From the NCBI GenBank assembly GCA_030248295.1, contig JASANH010001629.1, forward strand, positions 38,014 through 102,013: a stretch of 64,000 nt of DNA, given 5' to 3'. Made by a program: the position numbers and the translations under genes. Positions within the stretch are counted from its first letter, which is position 1. Each line of letters starts with the position of its first letter. This document shows, piece by piece, positions 1 through 11,316 of this stretch. This stretch comes from Mesodorylaimus sp. YZB2_4. Lineage: Eukaryota; Nematoda; Enoplea; Dorylaimida; Dorylaimidae. The notes below the pieces were generated by a model. It saw only the letters and a program-made list of their open reading frames with translations. It did not search any database and was not told the DNA's origin.

Positions 1-1026
1 TCCTCTCCCATCACTTGAATATTTAAAGCAGCAAAGGTTGCCAGTTCAAGGTAGAATCAAAGTCCAAACAAGTATAAATAACAATAAAAGAAAAAAGGGG
101 CTTATTATGTATAAAAATCTTTGAGCCCTTGTGATAAAGAATTCTTCTTTTCATAATAATTTGATTCCATCCGCCAAAGGCTGTAAAATGCCCGAAATAG
201 ATACTTTATTCTGACGTCACTCGCAGGCGGAACGTCTTTATCCTTTTGGTTTCGTGCTGATGGCACATAAACTCACAAAACGTATTCTTCCTTCCAAGCA
301 CTCAAGCATAAGACGAGGGCTGTTCTCGAATCGGTCAGTTGTAATATGCATAAGAGGCCTTGAGGCGGGCGTTGTTCTTATCTAGCCTCGTTTTTCTTCC
401 ATTTTTGAAATATGTGTCGTGAGCAGACGCAGTCTGGTTCCTTGTGGGCATTGATGGTCGGGTATAGGTTTGGCTCGATTACGTTTAGACTTAATGAACG
501 ATTGGGAATTGGACGGAAACAAGAACCGATGGGTGCCGCCCAGCGATCGCCATTTGGCCCTGCTAGCCAAGTAAGCTTATGCCATTCATAAGGCTCATAG
601 GCAATGTATAATGTACACACCAGGGCCAGTATTCCAGGCGTAGTAATGGAAAAGAGAAACGAGGGAGAACGCTGTCTAAACGAGAGTTCTTTTTTCGCTC
701 TCAAGGCCTCTTTTATAAACGATTCTCGATATTGAAGAGACTGCGCTTTCCTTGCCTCGCTGCTAGCCTTTTCCGCTCCAATAAATACCCCTTCTAGTAG
801 AACGCCCCGATCTAAAACGAAAAAGATAAGCTCAACTTTAACCCAGCAAGACGTTACTCAATCTTTGGGATGAGCATTTGATCGCCTGGCAAGCAAAGTG
901 CCAGTCCATTTAGAAATCCTAAAACGGCCCTTTACAGTAGCTTGAAAGAAGACCAAACAACGAGGTCGGACGTCCGGAAATGTGAAGAAAGCATTTATTC
1001 ATTTCGTCCTTTTTCGCCTTTTGCAG
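1..1026. other. Upstream flank of rabphilin, no firm gene
   Basis: No recognisable gene. The minus strand carries an open frame at 378-704 (108 residues) whose N-terminus has a hydrophobic stretch near residues 15-35 followed by a Trp- and Pro-rich segment. It could be the first exon of a membrane protein, but it has no family signature and no partner exon that I can see. The missing first coding exon of rabphilin may lie here or to the left of the window: no ATG is in frame with the first recognised rabphilin exon. Confidence 0.3.
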
Positions 1027-4000
1027 GTTAAAAGTTGGTTGGTCGCATCGAGCTCAAAGGAACGCTACCATCATCACCAGGGGTACTCTGTGTGCTGACA
1101 ACGTAAGCACGCCAGTCGGCACTGCTCCATCCAGTCAGGGTCTGACAGACGACGAATTAGCTCATATTAAATTCGTATTAGCTCGAGCTGATCGAATGGA
1201 ACGTCATGAACAAGAACGAATCGGGTGAGTGCATCTATGTCTGCTTGGCGGATGTCACGCCCGGCTCGGCCTCAATGAATTAAGCATGGCTGATTGAGGG
1301 TGTCGTAGTTCCTACGAAAATGTTGCCCCTGGGCAAGCACATATTTAGGGATAACACGAAGAATACACGCGGCCCTCCGACCGAGAGATAGCTCAATGGG
1401 AAGACGGGTTTGAGTTATTCACGGGCCTCGGGCTAATCACGGGTTGCAAGTCGAAGCAGGGCTATGATGAAGTGACCGAGGCAGGAGTCTCTAGCTAATC
1501 ACTACGATGGAAGCAGGACCAGGCACTGTGTTTCGGCTTCCCAGAAAGTTTAGTCGTTCGGTGCCGCGTGGTTTGAACTGACCCCGAGCTGGTTTGATTT
1601 TGGTGAGATGGCAGACAGGTATAAGATCTGGCAGGTGTAGACCAGGGTTGACCATCGGGTTCCACACTGACAAAACTCGTGGTAATTGTGCTTGTGTATG
1701 TGTGTGTATGTGTGTGTGTGTGTGTGTGTGTGCGTAATCCTTTTTTCAAAGCAATCATACTCCTGCAGTACAATAGATATTTTTACTGTACTAGGTTCTA
1801 TGTGAAGAAGTGTGTGTGAAGTTCTTTTCGTTAAGCAGCTCATGCTGTAAGTGTCACTTGTCAAGTTTACCATAGAAGAGCCACCTGTCGGTTTATCGTA
1901 CGCATTTCGTACCTTCGTTGCACTTCCGCAGTTCGAATTTCTAGACGTACGCAACCTTTTCCATCAGCCGCAACTGCATGTTGGAGACTTCCCCGTTCTA
2001 GCTTGCCTTTTCGTTCAAAGCGCGGTAGGGGAAATAGTACTCCATCTTCCGACCAGGTCAAGCTGAAATGATCGATGCCCGTATTTACGGTAGATTCCTG
2101 ATTCTGCAACCCATCCAACCTGGCTACTTTTATCTTGCCCTCTACGCAAACACTTTGCGTCCAGGTTCGGAAAGTGATCGCTCACTTCTGTTGTACCTCG
2201 GCCAACCTAAGCCAGAGATCGAACCAATTTGACTTTTGCCTTGTGAGGGTATATAGAAGGCCGAGAAAGCAGAAAGATGTTTTGTATCAGTGGATTAGCG
2301 GGTCGGTACGTTTCTCACGAAAATTGTGTGCCCATGCGTGATGTTATTGTAAACGAATCTAGTCACGACGTCAGGGCGGCTGATGTTGGGTTGACTGGAG
2401 GACACATTATCGGGCCCGTTAAGTGCATTGGCCAATGGGCGTGCATTGTGCCCAGCTCGTGATCGATTCCGTCCCCTGATGACCTAAGTGGGTTGACTTT
2501 GTTGTCTTTGGATGTCACCCGCCATTCCTGAGAAGACACATAGTCTTCACCTCGGATGCTGTTGGACTCGATGCATACGCCTGTTGCCAAATGGACCGTC
2601 ATACAAACTTTGACGCATTCTAAAATGACTTCAATTTTCTCCTTTCGACATTGCCGCGGTAAATCGAGCAGACGCCAATTATCCTTCTTAACGAACTGGG
2701 GCAGTAAAAAGGAGTAAAAAAATCGAACTGGCCGCATCCCATTTTATGCTTGGTAATGGACAAAACGGATTCTCTGGCTATCAAGCAAAAGCCAAATTAC
2801 GCATCCGGTCGCGATCCGGGACGGCTGGCTGGACAACATTGGCAACTTCATTGGTCATTACGGTAAATGGGTTTCAGTCGACGTTCCGATGAGGTTGGAC
2901 AGAAAACGAAAAAAGAAAGCTTCGTAAGAGACGGAAGATGTTTGGTTCCTGTTCGCACTCGGACCACGGGCCTTCTTTATCTCTTAATCAAGACAGGATA
3001 GTGAATTTCCGACCTGCTCGGTCCTTTTTTGGCCCATCGCCCGTCTTTTCAATTCTCCACCCTTCGTATCGCCGAAGCAAAAAGTTAGAAACTCGACGAA
3101 GACGAGGTAATGGCTAAGGAGATGGAGTCATCCTAAAAACCATGACATATTGGCTCGGTACAGGCTCGTTGGGAGACTCGCAATAAAACTGGTCATGATT
3201 ACGTCTTCGCTCATTTCTCTGGTGGCGAGGTTGACGAAATGAGAGCCGATGCCTATTATGGCCTTGCTCGGTATTGGCCTACGCTGACTCCCAATTGGTA
3301 GCGGGGAGCCTATTCTGAGCGCATAGTCTTGTCGCCCTCCTATTGATTCCTTTGCTTGAGTGAAGTTTGGACTTGTTGGTTACCCGTGTGTACTCTTTTA
3401 CGAGTAACTATGTCCCGTCAAATGCATCCCATGGATGAGGCTGATCAAGTCGAGGATTACGTTCCTTACGCATCTTCTGATTGGCATTCAAATCATGGTC
3501 ACTCGTTTCAATCTCGGGAACAGCATCGCCGTTCTGACTTGGTCTCATCGTCTACTCGGAGACGTCGATTGTTGCCGGCGTGTCCCCAACCAGGATATCC
3601 CTCACTGTGGGCTAGTGTTGACCAGGATGATCGAGTCGTCCTTGCTGATCGATTGGATCGCTATCCTGAACGAATGCGACGCCAAGGCTCTGTGCCCAGT
3701 CCCTTGCAACAACGCCGAGCTTCTTGCGCCTTCATGTCTATGCCTGCACCACCGGGCGACGGACACGAACCTATGCGTGCTGGGCACGTTGACCGCGTGT
3801 CGCCTAGACCTTTCGATCGGAAGTTTAGTACGAGAGAATACCATCAGCGTGGACTGGATCGGAAGTACAGCGAACGACATCTACCAACGAGAAAGCACAG
3901 TGTGGTCGGTGAACATCGTCTAATTCGCAAATATAGCGAAAGCGTATTCACAAGTCCCAGGTCCAAAGATAGTCTTGCCTTGTCTCATACGCAGAATCTC

Positions 4001-7000
4001 CATCAATCTTCTAGTCGATAGAGGAACCTAGCTTTTGCTTCTTTTTATGCCCACTCCGCTGCAAGACCTATCAGCTCTTACTGTAAATCTATTTGGGCAG
4101 CCAGCTTCCGTGGACCAATGCCTAGTGTCACTTGGATGAACTGCCAATGCTTATCATCCTCCCTGCCACGCCTTACTTCCATTCCAAGCCATTAGGCCCA
4201 ATAAATGCTCGCAACCACTTTGTTTCAGGCGGATGGTGGACAAAGTTGACCGTTTGAAAAGGATGGCTGAGGGAGATGGAGTAAATGATTGTTCGGTTTG
4301 CGGGGCAGAATTTGGAGTATTTGGATCACGGCCTCATGCTATCGCGTGCCAGGATTGCAAAAAGGTAAGCTGTCCCTCTGGACGCGCGTTGTGCGTGTTC
4401 ATCTGGGTTTTTTGACTTTTTTAGTATGTGTGCCAGAAAAGCTGCTGCGTCGAAACCATGGACTGTGATAAAAGAATGATATTAGTTTGCAGAATCTGCA
4501 ATGAGGAAAGAGAGGTAACAGAATGCATGTTTGATTGGGAATAGTGTGCCGGGCCTCAACAGACCCTCGTCATTTGCTTTTTTCTTTCTGTGACTGAATG
4601 TATCGTCGACACGACCACACTTACAGGTTTTTTAAATTATAGGCTTGGAAAAAGTCAGGAGCCTGGTTCTATCAGGGAATTCCAAAACACGTGCTACCGC
4701 CCCGTCGACGGCCCCTCTATGACGAAGAAGACGGCGATGAGCTAAGGCCGTCTTCAGCAGGTCCATCAAATAGGGCCCCGCCACCGTCGTCTCCCAGTCG
4801 AAGGGCGAATGGTCGCGAACCTGAACTGCAATCCAGGCAGCGTCCTCCCGACAGCCCTGCACGACGGGCTCTGCCATCGATGCCTGTCGAGGACGATGAT
4901 CTTGTCCCATCCGTCCCTCAGCCTCGGTGGGCAAGCGCAGAATACGAGAACAGAAGGCGCCATGAACCACCTCCCAGGACTAGAATGGCAGTCTCTGGAA
5001 ATGCCTCATATTACAGCAGCTCCGAGGAGGAGGAGAACGACGAAGTCCGGCCAAAGATATCAGACCAATGGAAGAGTCAAGGGAGTGAACAAATGACGAG
5101 AGAGAGCAGCGGGAGTTACAGTGACGAGCGCTCTGATCAAGAGGAGCAATGTGGGCTTGGAAGAGCCAGCAACCATAGTTTGGCCGCACATACTCCACCA
5201 GCGTCTCCTCAGTCGCCATCTGACGCTGTCGACAACGCTGTATTGGATGGCTCTGATGTAAAATCGGTGGACTCTGGAGGTTTGTTTTTTCTGTTGCTGG
5301 GAAACCTTCTCTTTCGGTTCTGGCCGTGCTGGGCATTTGGTCATTGCTTATTCCTTAGCGACTACTCATGTTGACCATTCCTTCCAAATCTTACCGAATT
5401 AGTCCTTTTCCAAATTTCAGTTGTTCGAGGTGAGCAATCTCCAGTCACCAGACCCGCATCACTGCTTTCCTCTTCGCCATCGTCTGGCAGTACCAACGCC
5501 CAGAACCCTACTCCATCTATGCAGCCGATCGCACCAACATTTCGGGCTCCCTCCGACGTACAACAATCTCAGCTCAACGTATGTTCCTCTGTGGCAGCGT
5601 CTCGTCGTGCATCTGTGGCGGCCGTTGAACGACTCGAGAAACTAACCATAGCGGACGAAGGGAAGCCCAGTACACGCCTCGACCATCGACTGAGCCTGAC
5701 ATGCACGTCCGAACTGACCAGTGGTCTTCGCCCTTTAACACCTGACATACCGTCGTCGCCTGACGATGAGAAAAGTAAAATGGCAAAAGCAAAAGTCATA
5801 AGAAGCAGATATCCTGTGCATCTTATTTTTTATAGGTAGTCTTGGAACGCTGGAATTTTCTATTTTATATGATACTAATAGCCAGACATTGACGGTCACC
5901 ATTATCAAAGCTCTGGTAAGTGCGTGATAAAATAAACTCATAATATCCAGCCGATATCACTATTTGGGTCCGAGGAGAAGGAACTTTAGGGAAAATTAAA
6001 ACTTGCAACTCATTTCAGCATACATACGAAGGCCCCGGTGCTTTTATTCAAAAAATCAGAAAGGGCACCCTCGCCCACGCATTCATCAAGTAGCTACTGT
6101 ACGATGCCTGTGCTAGATGAAAGTTCTCGCGGTTCTACGAAACTACAGTATTGTACTATACATTACAAATATAAACTTCTGGGAAGGTTTTTTTCGGCGC
6201 CATTCGAGCGGATTTTGATGAAATTTGACATCAGCATGCGGGAGCCCGAGAACCCTGATGGGATTTCGCGAAAGTTTGATCGATTCGGGAGATATCGATC
6301 AAAAAACGACTTCTAAAGCGTAGACCCCGTACTGTAGAATACAGGTCCACAAATCGGACAAGGGATGAGCATAGTTTCTTGTCGTTTTACCCTATTGTCC
6401 GTCAACAATTTCATGGTAGAGTCTCAAGGGGGTGGGGACGAGACCTGCTTGTCGGCTGGGACCGTTTTACTTCTAAGAAACGAAACATGACGAAATCTCA
6501 GGATTTCTGGCTGATCATATCATATGACTGATGTCGTACGAAAACAGAATAATTCTGTGCTAATCTCGAGTTTTCAAAGAAGGCAAAAGCATGTATTTTG
6601 GGTCGGGTCGGGTCAGGAGTATTGGACCCGGGTCGGCCGATTCTGGCCCATGGTCGCTATATACTGTACCCCCTGGGAACTAATGCATCACGAAACGTGG
6701 GTATTACTCGAGGGTAAAGGACACATGCACAAGAGTCTGCGGTAATTCAATTCGATTGATCAAGAGCCTTATGAACAGTACTTTCACTGTCATATGACTG
6801 CGTAATGTACTCCATGCTTCACAGTCTTATCGGCCTCACCTGCCTTCTCGCCAAATCTTTTAGAACCTGCGTTCAATGGACAAGAACGGCTACTCGGATC
6901 CATACGTCAAATCGTATCTTCTTCCTGGTGCTGCAAAGGTCAGCTCAATTACTGAATTAAATAATTTTTAGTTTAAATTCAAATTTTAGTCGACTAAACT

Positions 7001-8143
7001 GCGAACTAGAACAATCCACAAAACGCTGCATCCAGAATGGAACGAGAATTTGGTCTATTATGGAATTACTGACGACGACCGTTTGAAGAAGACGCTTCGC
7101 TTAGTGGTTTTGGATGAGGACAGGATCGGAGCTGACTTCTTGGGGGAAACACGTGTACCGTTAAAACGGGTGACTCCTGGCAAAGAGAAAATGTTCAGTG
7201 TCTATTTAGAAAGACAGCTTCCGGTACTGCGGCTCGGTTTCATCAAATTTTTTAATTTTAGACACGAATTGAACTTTGCAGGTGGAAAAACAGGACGGGC
7301 AAGTTGATGGTCCTGGCAAGATTCTCTTATCTCTCATGTATGACAATGATAAGCAAAGGCTGATGATCGAGGTCGTGCGATGCGCTGAGCTGATTGGCAT
7401 GGATCCAAATGGGTACTCGGATCCTTATGTCAAAATGTATGCAAGCAAGGAGTCGGCTTTTCGAACTGTAATGCCTTTTGTGATTCAGAGCTCTGGTCCC
7501 TGACAATGATAAAAGGCATCGAGGACAAAAGACGAAAACCAAGAAGAAAACATTGAATCCAGTTTTCAATGAAACATTTGCTTTCCCGATTGCATTGGCC
7601 GACTTGACAAAGAAGACGTTAGATGTTACTGTGTGGGACAAGGACGTGGGCAAGCATGATGATTATATTGGTAAGCAAAAGAGGAAGTAGCATTCAAAAT
7701 CTCGCTCAAGGCTCAAGTTTTTGTATTTCTGACGTTAATTCTCATCGGCCTCTTTATATTTCGAGGAAGAAAATAATCAATCTTTGAAAAGTTAGCATCT
7801 CATTTGTCTTAAACAAGACCCATCAGGAATCGTTGGGATCATCAGCTCTTACCCGTCATTGAGAGGATAGATAACTGGGCAGCAACTAATTGTTAGTCCC
7901 CCTCAGTGCTCCAGGACTTACTCTGTAGGCGAAGGAACCATAATAGAGCTAGCATGCGTGTCCCACGTGCTTTGACTCGCATCAACCCCGAAGTTCTTTG
8001 CAGGAGGCGTCGAGTTGGGAATCGATGGTAAGGGCGATCGATTAAAACATTGGTATGAGTGCATCAAGAATCCTGGGAAAACATTTCAACGATGGCATAA
8101 ATTGAGTGCTGACCAACCGAGTTCAAACTCTGCGGCAGCGTGA
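1027..8143 (+). CDS. Rph: Rabphilin-like Rab effector (RBD/FYVE-type zinc finger, two C2 domains), 5' end missing
   Basis: Family role: binds Rab3/Rab27-GTP on secretory vesicles and links them to calcium and phospholipids in exocytosis. Exons inferred: about 1027-1224, 4229-4364, 4425-4514, 4643-5279, 5421-5774, 5836-5915, 6864-6938, 6990-7223, 7282-7436, 7489-7670, 8004-8143. Phases agree at every junction, giving about 759 codons. The first exon has the Rab-binding helix ([10 protein letters not shown] ... [10 protein letters not shown]). The next two carry eight zinc-type cysteines (CSVC, CQDC, CQKSCC, CRIC), and then comes the Rab-contact motif SGAWFYQG. A long Ser/Pro-rich linker follows. 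C2A (from [12 protein letters not shown]) and C2B ([26 protein letters not shown]) keep the calcium-binding Asp residues, and C2B ends in the typical [11 protein letters not shown] stretch. RIM and synaptotagmin were considered, but RIM has a PDZ domain and synaptotagmin lacks the zinc finger. The start codon is not located; the acceptor could also be at 1080. Confidence 0.9.
1225..3409. other. Rabphilin long intron, 5' part
   Basis: Intron sequence between the Rab-binding helix exon and the zinc-finger exon. Minus-strand open frames at 1867-2118 and 2363-2737 are longer than average for the noncoding DNA here, but they have no recognisable domain, signal peptide or convincing splice partners. 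Apart from the TG repeat I see nothing else supportable. Confidence 0.4.
1695..1732. repeat. (TG)n microsatellite
   Basis: An almost uninterrupted run of TG dinucleotides with a few TA steps lies in the first long rabphilin intron. It is a simple repeat. The His/Thr-alternating peptides read across it on the minus strand are artefacts. Confidence 0.9.
3410..4021 (+). CDS. Arg/Ser-rich ORF nested in the rabphilin intron, with four RKxS motifs
   Basis: Not recognised. An open frame of 203 residues from the ATG at 3410 (the frame is open from 3356) lies on the same strand as rabphilin, between its Rab-binding helix exon and zinc-finger exon, and ends in a stop 207 bp before the latter. The product is highly polar, rich in Arg, Ser and His, with no hydrophobic segment. 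Its C-terminal third repeats a basophilic-kinase-type motif four times: DRKFS, DRKYS, TRKHS and IRKYS, at irregular intervals of roughly 12-17 residues. It could be an alternative terminal exon of rabphilin, a nested gene, or a chance ORF. It cannot be a simple cassette exon because it ends in a stop. The repeated motif argues against pure chance, but expression is unproven. Confidence 0.35.
   Translation: MSRQMHPMDEADQVEDYVPYASSDWHSNHGHSFQSREQHRRSDLVSSSTRRRRLLPACPQPGYPSLWASVDQDDRVVLADRLDRYPERMRRQGSVPSPLQQRRASCAFMSMPAPPGDGHEPMRAGHVDRVSPRPFDRKFSTREYHQRGLDRKYSERHLPTRKHSVVGEHRLIRKYSESVFTSPRSKDSLALSHTQNLHQSSSR
5916..6863 (+). other. Rabphilin intron inside C2A
   Basis: A 948-bp intron splits C2A between residues IIKAL and NLRSMDKNG. 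It holds short unrelated open frames, several TACTGTA/TACAGTA words (near 6098, 6147, 6331 and 6661) and a GGGTCGGGTCGGG run near 6600. No coding exon is supported, since the C2A alignment is already continuous across it. Confidence 0.6.
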
Positions 8144-8199
8144 TGTGTTCATAATTTTTTATTTCCGTTTATAAATTTTAGGTCCGCTTATAAATTTTG

Positions 8200-9150
8200 G
8201 CGCTTTTTAGCATTGTTGGATGTTGAGCTCTGAGCATTACATATTTTTATGATGTTTGGTGCAGCCTATGGGTGTGGGTATCAAGTTAGCACCGATGCAC
8301 CGAATGGATCCCTGTGAACTTTACAGTACGAGGCACATCTTCAGTTGGGTACATGTATCCCAAAACATCCATTATTTATGCAAATTCTGCTTCCATTGAT
8401 TGTGATTTAGCCCTTGAAGTCTGCATCAGTGATCCCAACCAAGGCTTATTGGTTTACACCGCACACAACAGGATCGTCAAGTCGTTTGCAGGACAATTAA
8501 TCAAGCATGCACTGCATTCTTCCAAGATAGCAGAATACGTTTACTTTACAGCAGTTACTCACAAGCCGATACAGCTGTATACCCAGAGAGAGCTGCGAGT
8601 TCGCCACAGTTGATGGACTAGCAGAAATCTTACGACACTTAGCACAGGTAGCACATGATATCCCTACATCCAAGGACGCACTAGCCATTCTCGACGCAGT
8701 AAGCAGCCTGACACCGTGGGGATTCATCAGCCATTGGGCCAGGAAGGTTTGTGGATTTGGGTCTACAGTTGCTGTACCCTAGTGACCTTGCAATTCATGG
8801 GGTCATGCGCTGTCAAGTACATGCGTCGGCGCTTCCGCACCAAAGGAGCCACAGAACCCCCACTCGAAGGGGGTCCACGCCTAATCACGCTGGCGGACAT
8901 CGTGAAAGCGACCACGGCCAGCAATCTATGAGGAAATCGTTGGCGTGGGAGTGTCGCGTCATCGCCAACTATTAGCTTAGTGTTTAGATTAGTGACGAAT
9001 GTTCACGATCTGTTTGAATTACTAGCACTAGTAGCTATAGGGTGATAGGCCTGACCCGTCTAAGCTATCCCACAGTTAGGGAGTAACCTTTGCTTTGTGT
9101 AACTTAATGGAAAAGGTGTGTGTATAGTTTGAAGTAAAGGGGGGGGGGGG
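8200..9150 (+). mobile_element. Decayed 3' end of an LTR-type retroelement with env-like reading frame (candidate)
   Basis: Just downstream of rabphilin, an open frame at 8314-8613 continues only if the frame is changed near 8580 and again near 8785, finally stopping about 8931. The late part shows a hydrophobic segment followed by a strongly basic Lys/Arg cluster, the usual layout of the transmembrane anchor and inner tail of an envelope-type protein. About 20 bp after the last stop comes a purine-rich GCGTGGGAG followed by TGT at 8952, like a polypurine tract meeting the first bases of an LTR. A G12 run (9139-9150) lies further on. No gag, pol, terminal repeat pair or target-site duplication was seen, so this would be a truncated, frameshifted remnant. 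It could also be a host pseudogene; homology was not tested. Confidence 0.35.
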
Positions 9151-9293
9151 TATTTTGCTTATAGAAAAACGGTTAGGAGTATGGTAGGCAGGTTCGAAAT
9201 TTTATGCTGTTCACAACGAGTCAAGTAGCCACTTCACTTGGATCACTCAAGAAAATGAGACTGGAAAGACAAAAAAAGATCACACTGGAACGA

Positions 9294-10445
9294 TCACGGT
9301 TCCCTATTCAGTACATTGACCGACTGATCGCTTTTTGTCTCACCGCTTATACTGGTGGCCATCTTCGAGCTGAGATTCTTCCGACTTTTTGCCCGAGCAG
9401 CTGATTTTCGATTTAGCTGGCAGGTCATTCCGCACTCGGACAGCTTTTGCCTTTCCTGACGACGACGTCGCGCTGACTTGATGCACTGACGAGCGATCAC
9501 TGTGAAGGCAACTAAGCCAGTGATCGAGAATGCTGCCATGCATATTCCAAACCAAACCCGAGACGCTCCTTTCCGTCGACGGCTACGAGTAGTGGTCCTC
9601 ATTCCATCAACTGTTGAAAGATTCTCAGGGCGCAGGCTACCTCGGCTGCAAGCGGTTCCGATGTCTGGTTCCCGTTTCCAGCAGTAGCGATCGCTGCCCG
9701 TCGGCTTTGGCGTGTAGGTAACGTTGGCCACGCAGTTACTATTGTCGTCCACGTAGCAGACTTCAGTGACCTCTAGCGGGCAGCTTGCTAGCAGTTCACG
9801 AATACCCGCTAGAAGAGCTTCGCTCATTTTGTCCACTCCGATGCTGCAGCATTCTTCTTTGTCTCCTGGATGCAACAAGATACCAGAGAAGCTGCTCTCA
9901 GCACTTTCGCGGGCTTCGAACGCTACGTTGATGTCCATTCGATCGGACGAGCTGTATTTCTTCTGAGCCGATACTTCTGAGCCGAACATTACTTTTCGCC
10001 ACTCGTTCATTTTTACAGACAGTCTGGAACGGAACGATGTCAGGCCAATGTACACCTTTGGTACGTTCAGGCGACTGGACTCAAGATCAGCGCGCATCAT
10101 CTTCTTTCCTTCCGGGAAGAGCTTAATGCAGCCGTCTCCCCTCTCATGCGTGTGGCGATGCAAACTTTCGTAAGCCGTCTGCAGCGATTGTCCTGACGTG
10201 CCGTTTTCAACGTTGAGGCGAATGTGGGCTGTGTTCTTTCCTTCCACGATGCCGATGCGCATTAATTGTTCACCCAGAGGCCACTTATCCGCCATGGAGT
10301 CCATCCATTGCTTGACAAACGAGTCATTCATCTTCCTTTCTGGAATAGCAGCAAAGCAGATGACAAACCCGATGTCAGCCGTGTCTTTGTTGATGAAACC
10401 CTGGACAGGAGAGGATAGAAGGAGACACAGAGCGACGCCAACCAT
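9294..10445 (-). CDS. Type I membrane protein with a degenerate von Willebrand A-like domain
   Basis: 383 residues from the ATG at 10445. I chose this start because it opens with a good signal peptide (MVGVALCLLLSSPVQG), although the frame stays open upstream to 10847. The lumenal region begins ADIGFVICF and lines up, strand by strand, with the VWA domain of the protein at 60338-61723 (ADIALIIDQSGS). The metal-binding DxSxS of the MIDAS site is replaced by residues CFAAI, so cation-dependent ligand binding is probably lost. A cysteine-rich stretch follows (about residues 255-310). Then come one membrane span (about residues 315-340, GICMAAFSITGLVAF), a polybasic stop-transfer stretch and a tail of about 50 residues with many Lys, Arg and Ser. 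Ligand unknown. It is unspliced in this reading, though the signal-peptide region also resembles a splice acceptor. Confidence 0.65.
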   Translation of the reverse strand: MVGVALCLLLSSPVQGFINKDTADIGFVICFAAIPERKMNDSFVKQWMDSMADKWPLGEQLMRIGIVEGKNTAHIRLNVENGTSGQSLQTAYESLHRHTHERGDGCIKLFPEGKKMMRADLESSRLNVPKVYIGLTSFRSRLSVKMNEWRKVMFGSEVSAQKKYSSSDRMDINVAFEARESAESSFSGILLHPGDKEECCSIGVDKMSEALLAGIRELLASCPLEVTEVCYVDDNSNCVANVTYTPKPTGSDRYCWKREPDIGTACSRGSLRPENLSTVDGMRTTTRSRRRKGASRVWFGICMAAFSITGLVAFTVIARQCIKSARRRRQERQKLSECGMTCQLNRKSAARAKSRKNLSSKMATSISGETKSDQSVNVLNREP

Positions 10446-10653
10446 CAAGCTGACTCGTGAACTATCAAAAGATTTGCGGCTGGGAATACGGACACTGCCT
10501 GAGCGGGATCGCTGATCAGCTGAGGCATCGTCGACGAGCAGGCTGTCGACATCGCTTTTCGACTGCATCATCATCGATCGCTTGGAAACCACATCGCTCT
10601 GCTCGCATATCACCGACTTGAAGAGCTCCTTCTCCGCCGTTTGCTTGTCTTTT

Positions 10654-11316
10654 TTAGGCGGGGGAGGCGGGACCCTACGGAGCAGATTGATGGTTATTTC
10701 ACAAACTCTAACCTCTCTATTTTTCAGAAAACGATATTTGAGCGGTTTTAAAGCAATGTCCAAAAAGGATGCAAAGAGTATTAGCCTCCGCTTACTGCAT
10801 AGCGAAGACGAGCGGGAACGATTTGTCAGATCGGCCAGACCAGTCATCGATTTGCAACCGTTTCACCTGCTCTGACGAGAGCATTTTCTCAGTCTAAAAA
10901 CCGATATTGCAAAAAAAGTATGATACAAGCAAGGAATACTTCTTCCAAAAATGCAGCGTCAGCACGTCAGCCCTGTGCTTGCGAATTACGTATATAGTAC
11001 TGTGAGCTACTGCTCGATAGGTACTCTGCCTTTGCTACTCGAATGTCACCTTACAATCCATTTCTAGCGGGTAACAGTTATCTGAGATTTCAGGTAACAA
11101 ACACGAAAGTTACCCGAGTCGATGAAATAAAACAGTAACGAGCGTACTTACAATAGTTTCTTCCTTGGCCATCCGATTACCTTGCTTCTTTCGGCAACAC
11201 AGGCACATCGTACAAACCAAGGCTAACGAACCGATGACGCTGGTCACAGCACAGGCCCAAGCGATCACATTCCAGCTTTGCTCTTCCAGGAACGAAGCTT
11301 CGCGGAGCGGTGACAT
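10654..11316 (-). CDS. Small single-span membrane protein, two exons (tentative)
   Basis: Exon 1 (11152-11316) encodes a short N-terminus, a clear membrane span (VIAWACAVTSVIGSLALVC), a CLCCRKK cysteine/basic boundary that may be palmitoylated, and a short tail ending KEETI at a consensus GTAAGT donor. The next acceptor with a fitting phase is at 10674, giving GPASPA and a stop at 10654. An in-frame stop precedes the ATG at 11316, so either this is the true start or an upstream exon joins after that stop. The second exon lies inside the 5' extension of the frame of the VWA-like gene below, so the two transcripts may overlap or be one locus. Function not recognised. Confidence 0.35.

Noticed and set aside
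1495..1954. Proteins with His-Thr repeats on the minus strand
   Set aside because: They arise from translating the TG microsatellite in the rabphilin intron.
5421..5839. Rabphilin exon continuing to the stop at 5839
   Set aside because: A donor at 5775 and an acceptor at 5835 give a phased link into [12 protein letters not shown], the start of C2A, so the frame after 5774 is intron.
7437..7503. A frameshift in C2B of rabphilin
   Set aside because: A 52-bp GT-AG intron (7437-7488) restores the frame and the aligned residue count, so the gene is not broken there.
1027..8143. RIM or synaptotagmin instead of rabphilin
   Set aside because: There is no PDZ domain between the zinc finger and the C2 domains, and synaptotagmins lack the Rab-binding zinc finger. 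Order and C2B end fit rabphilin.
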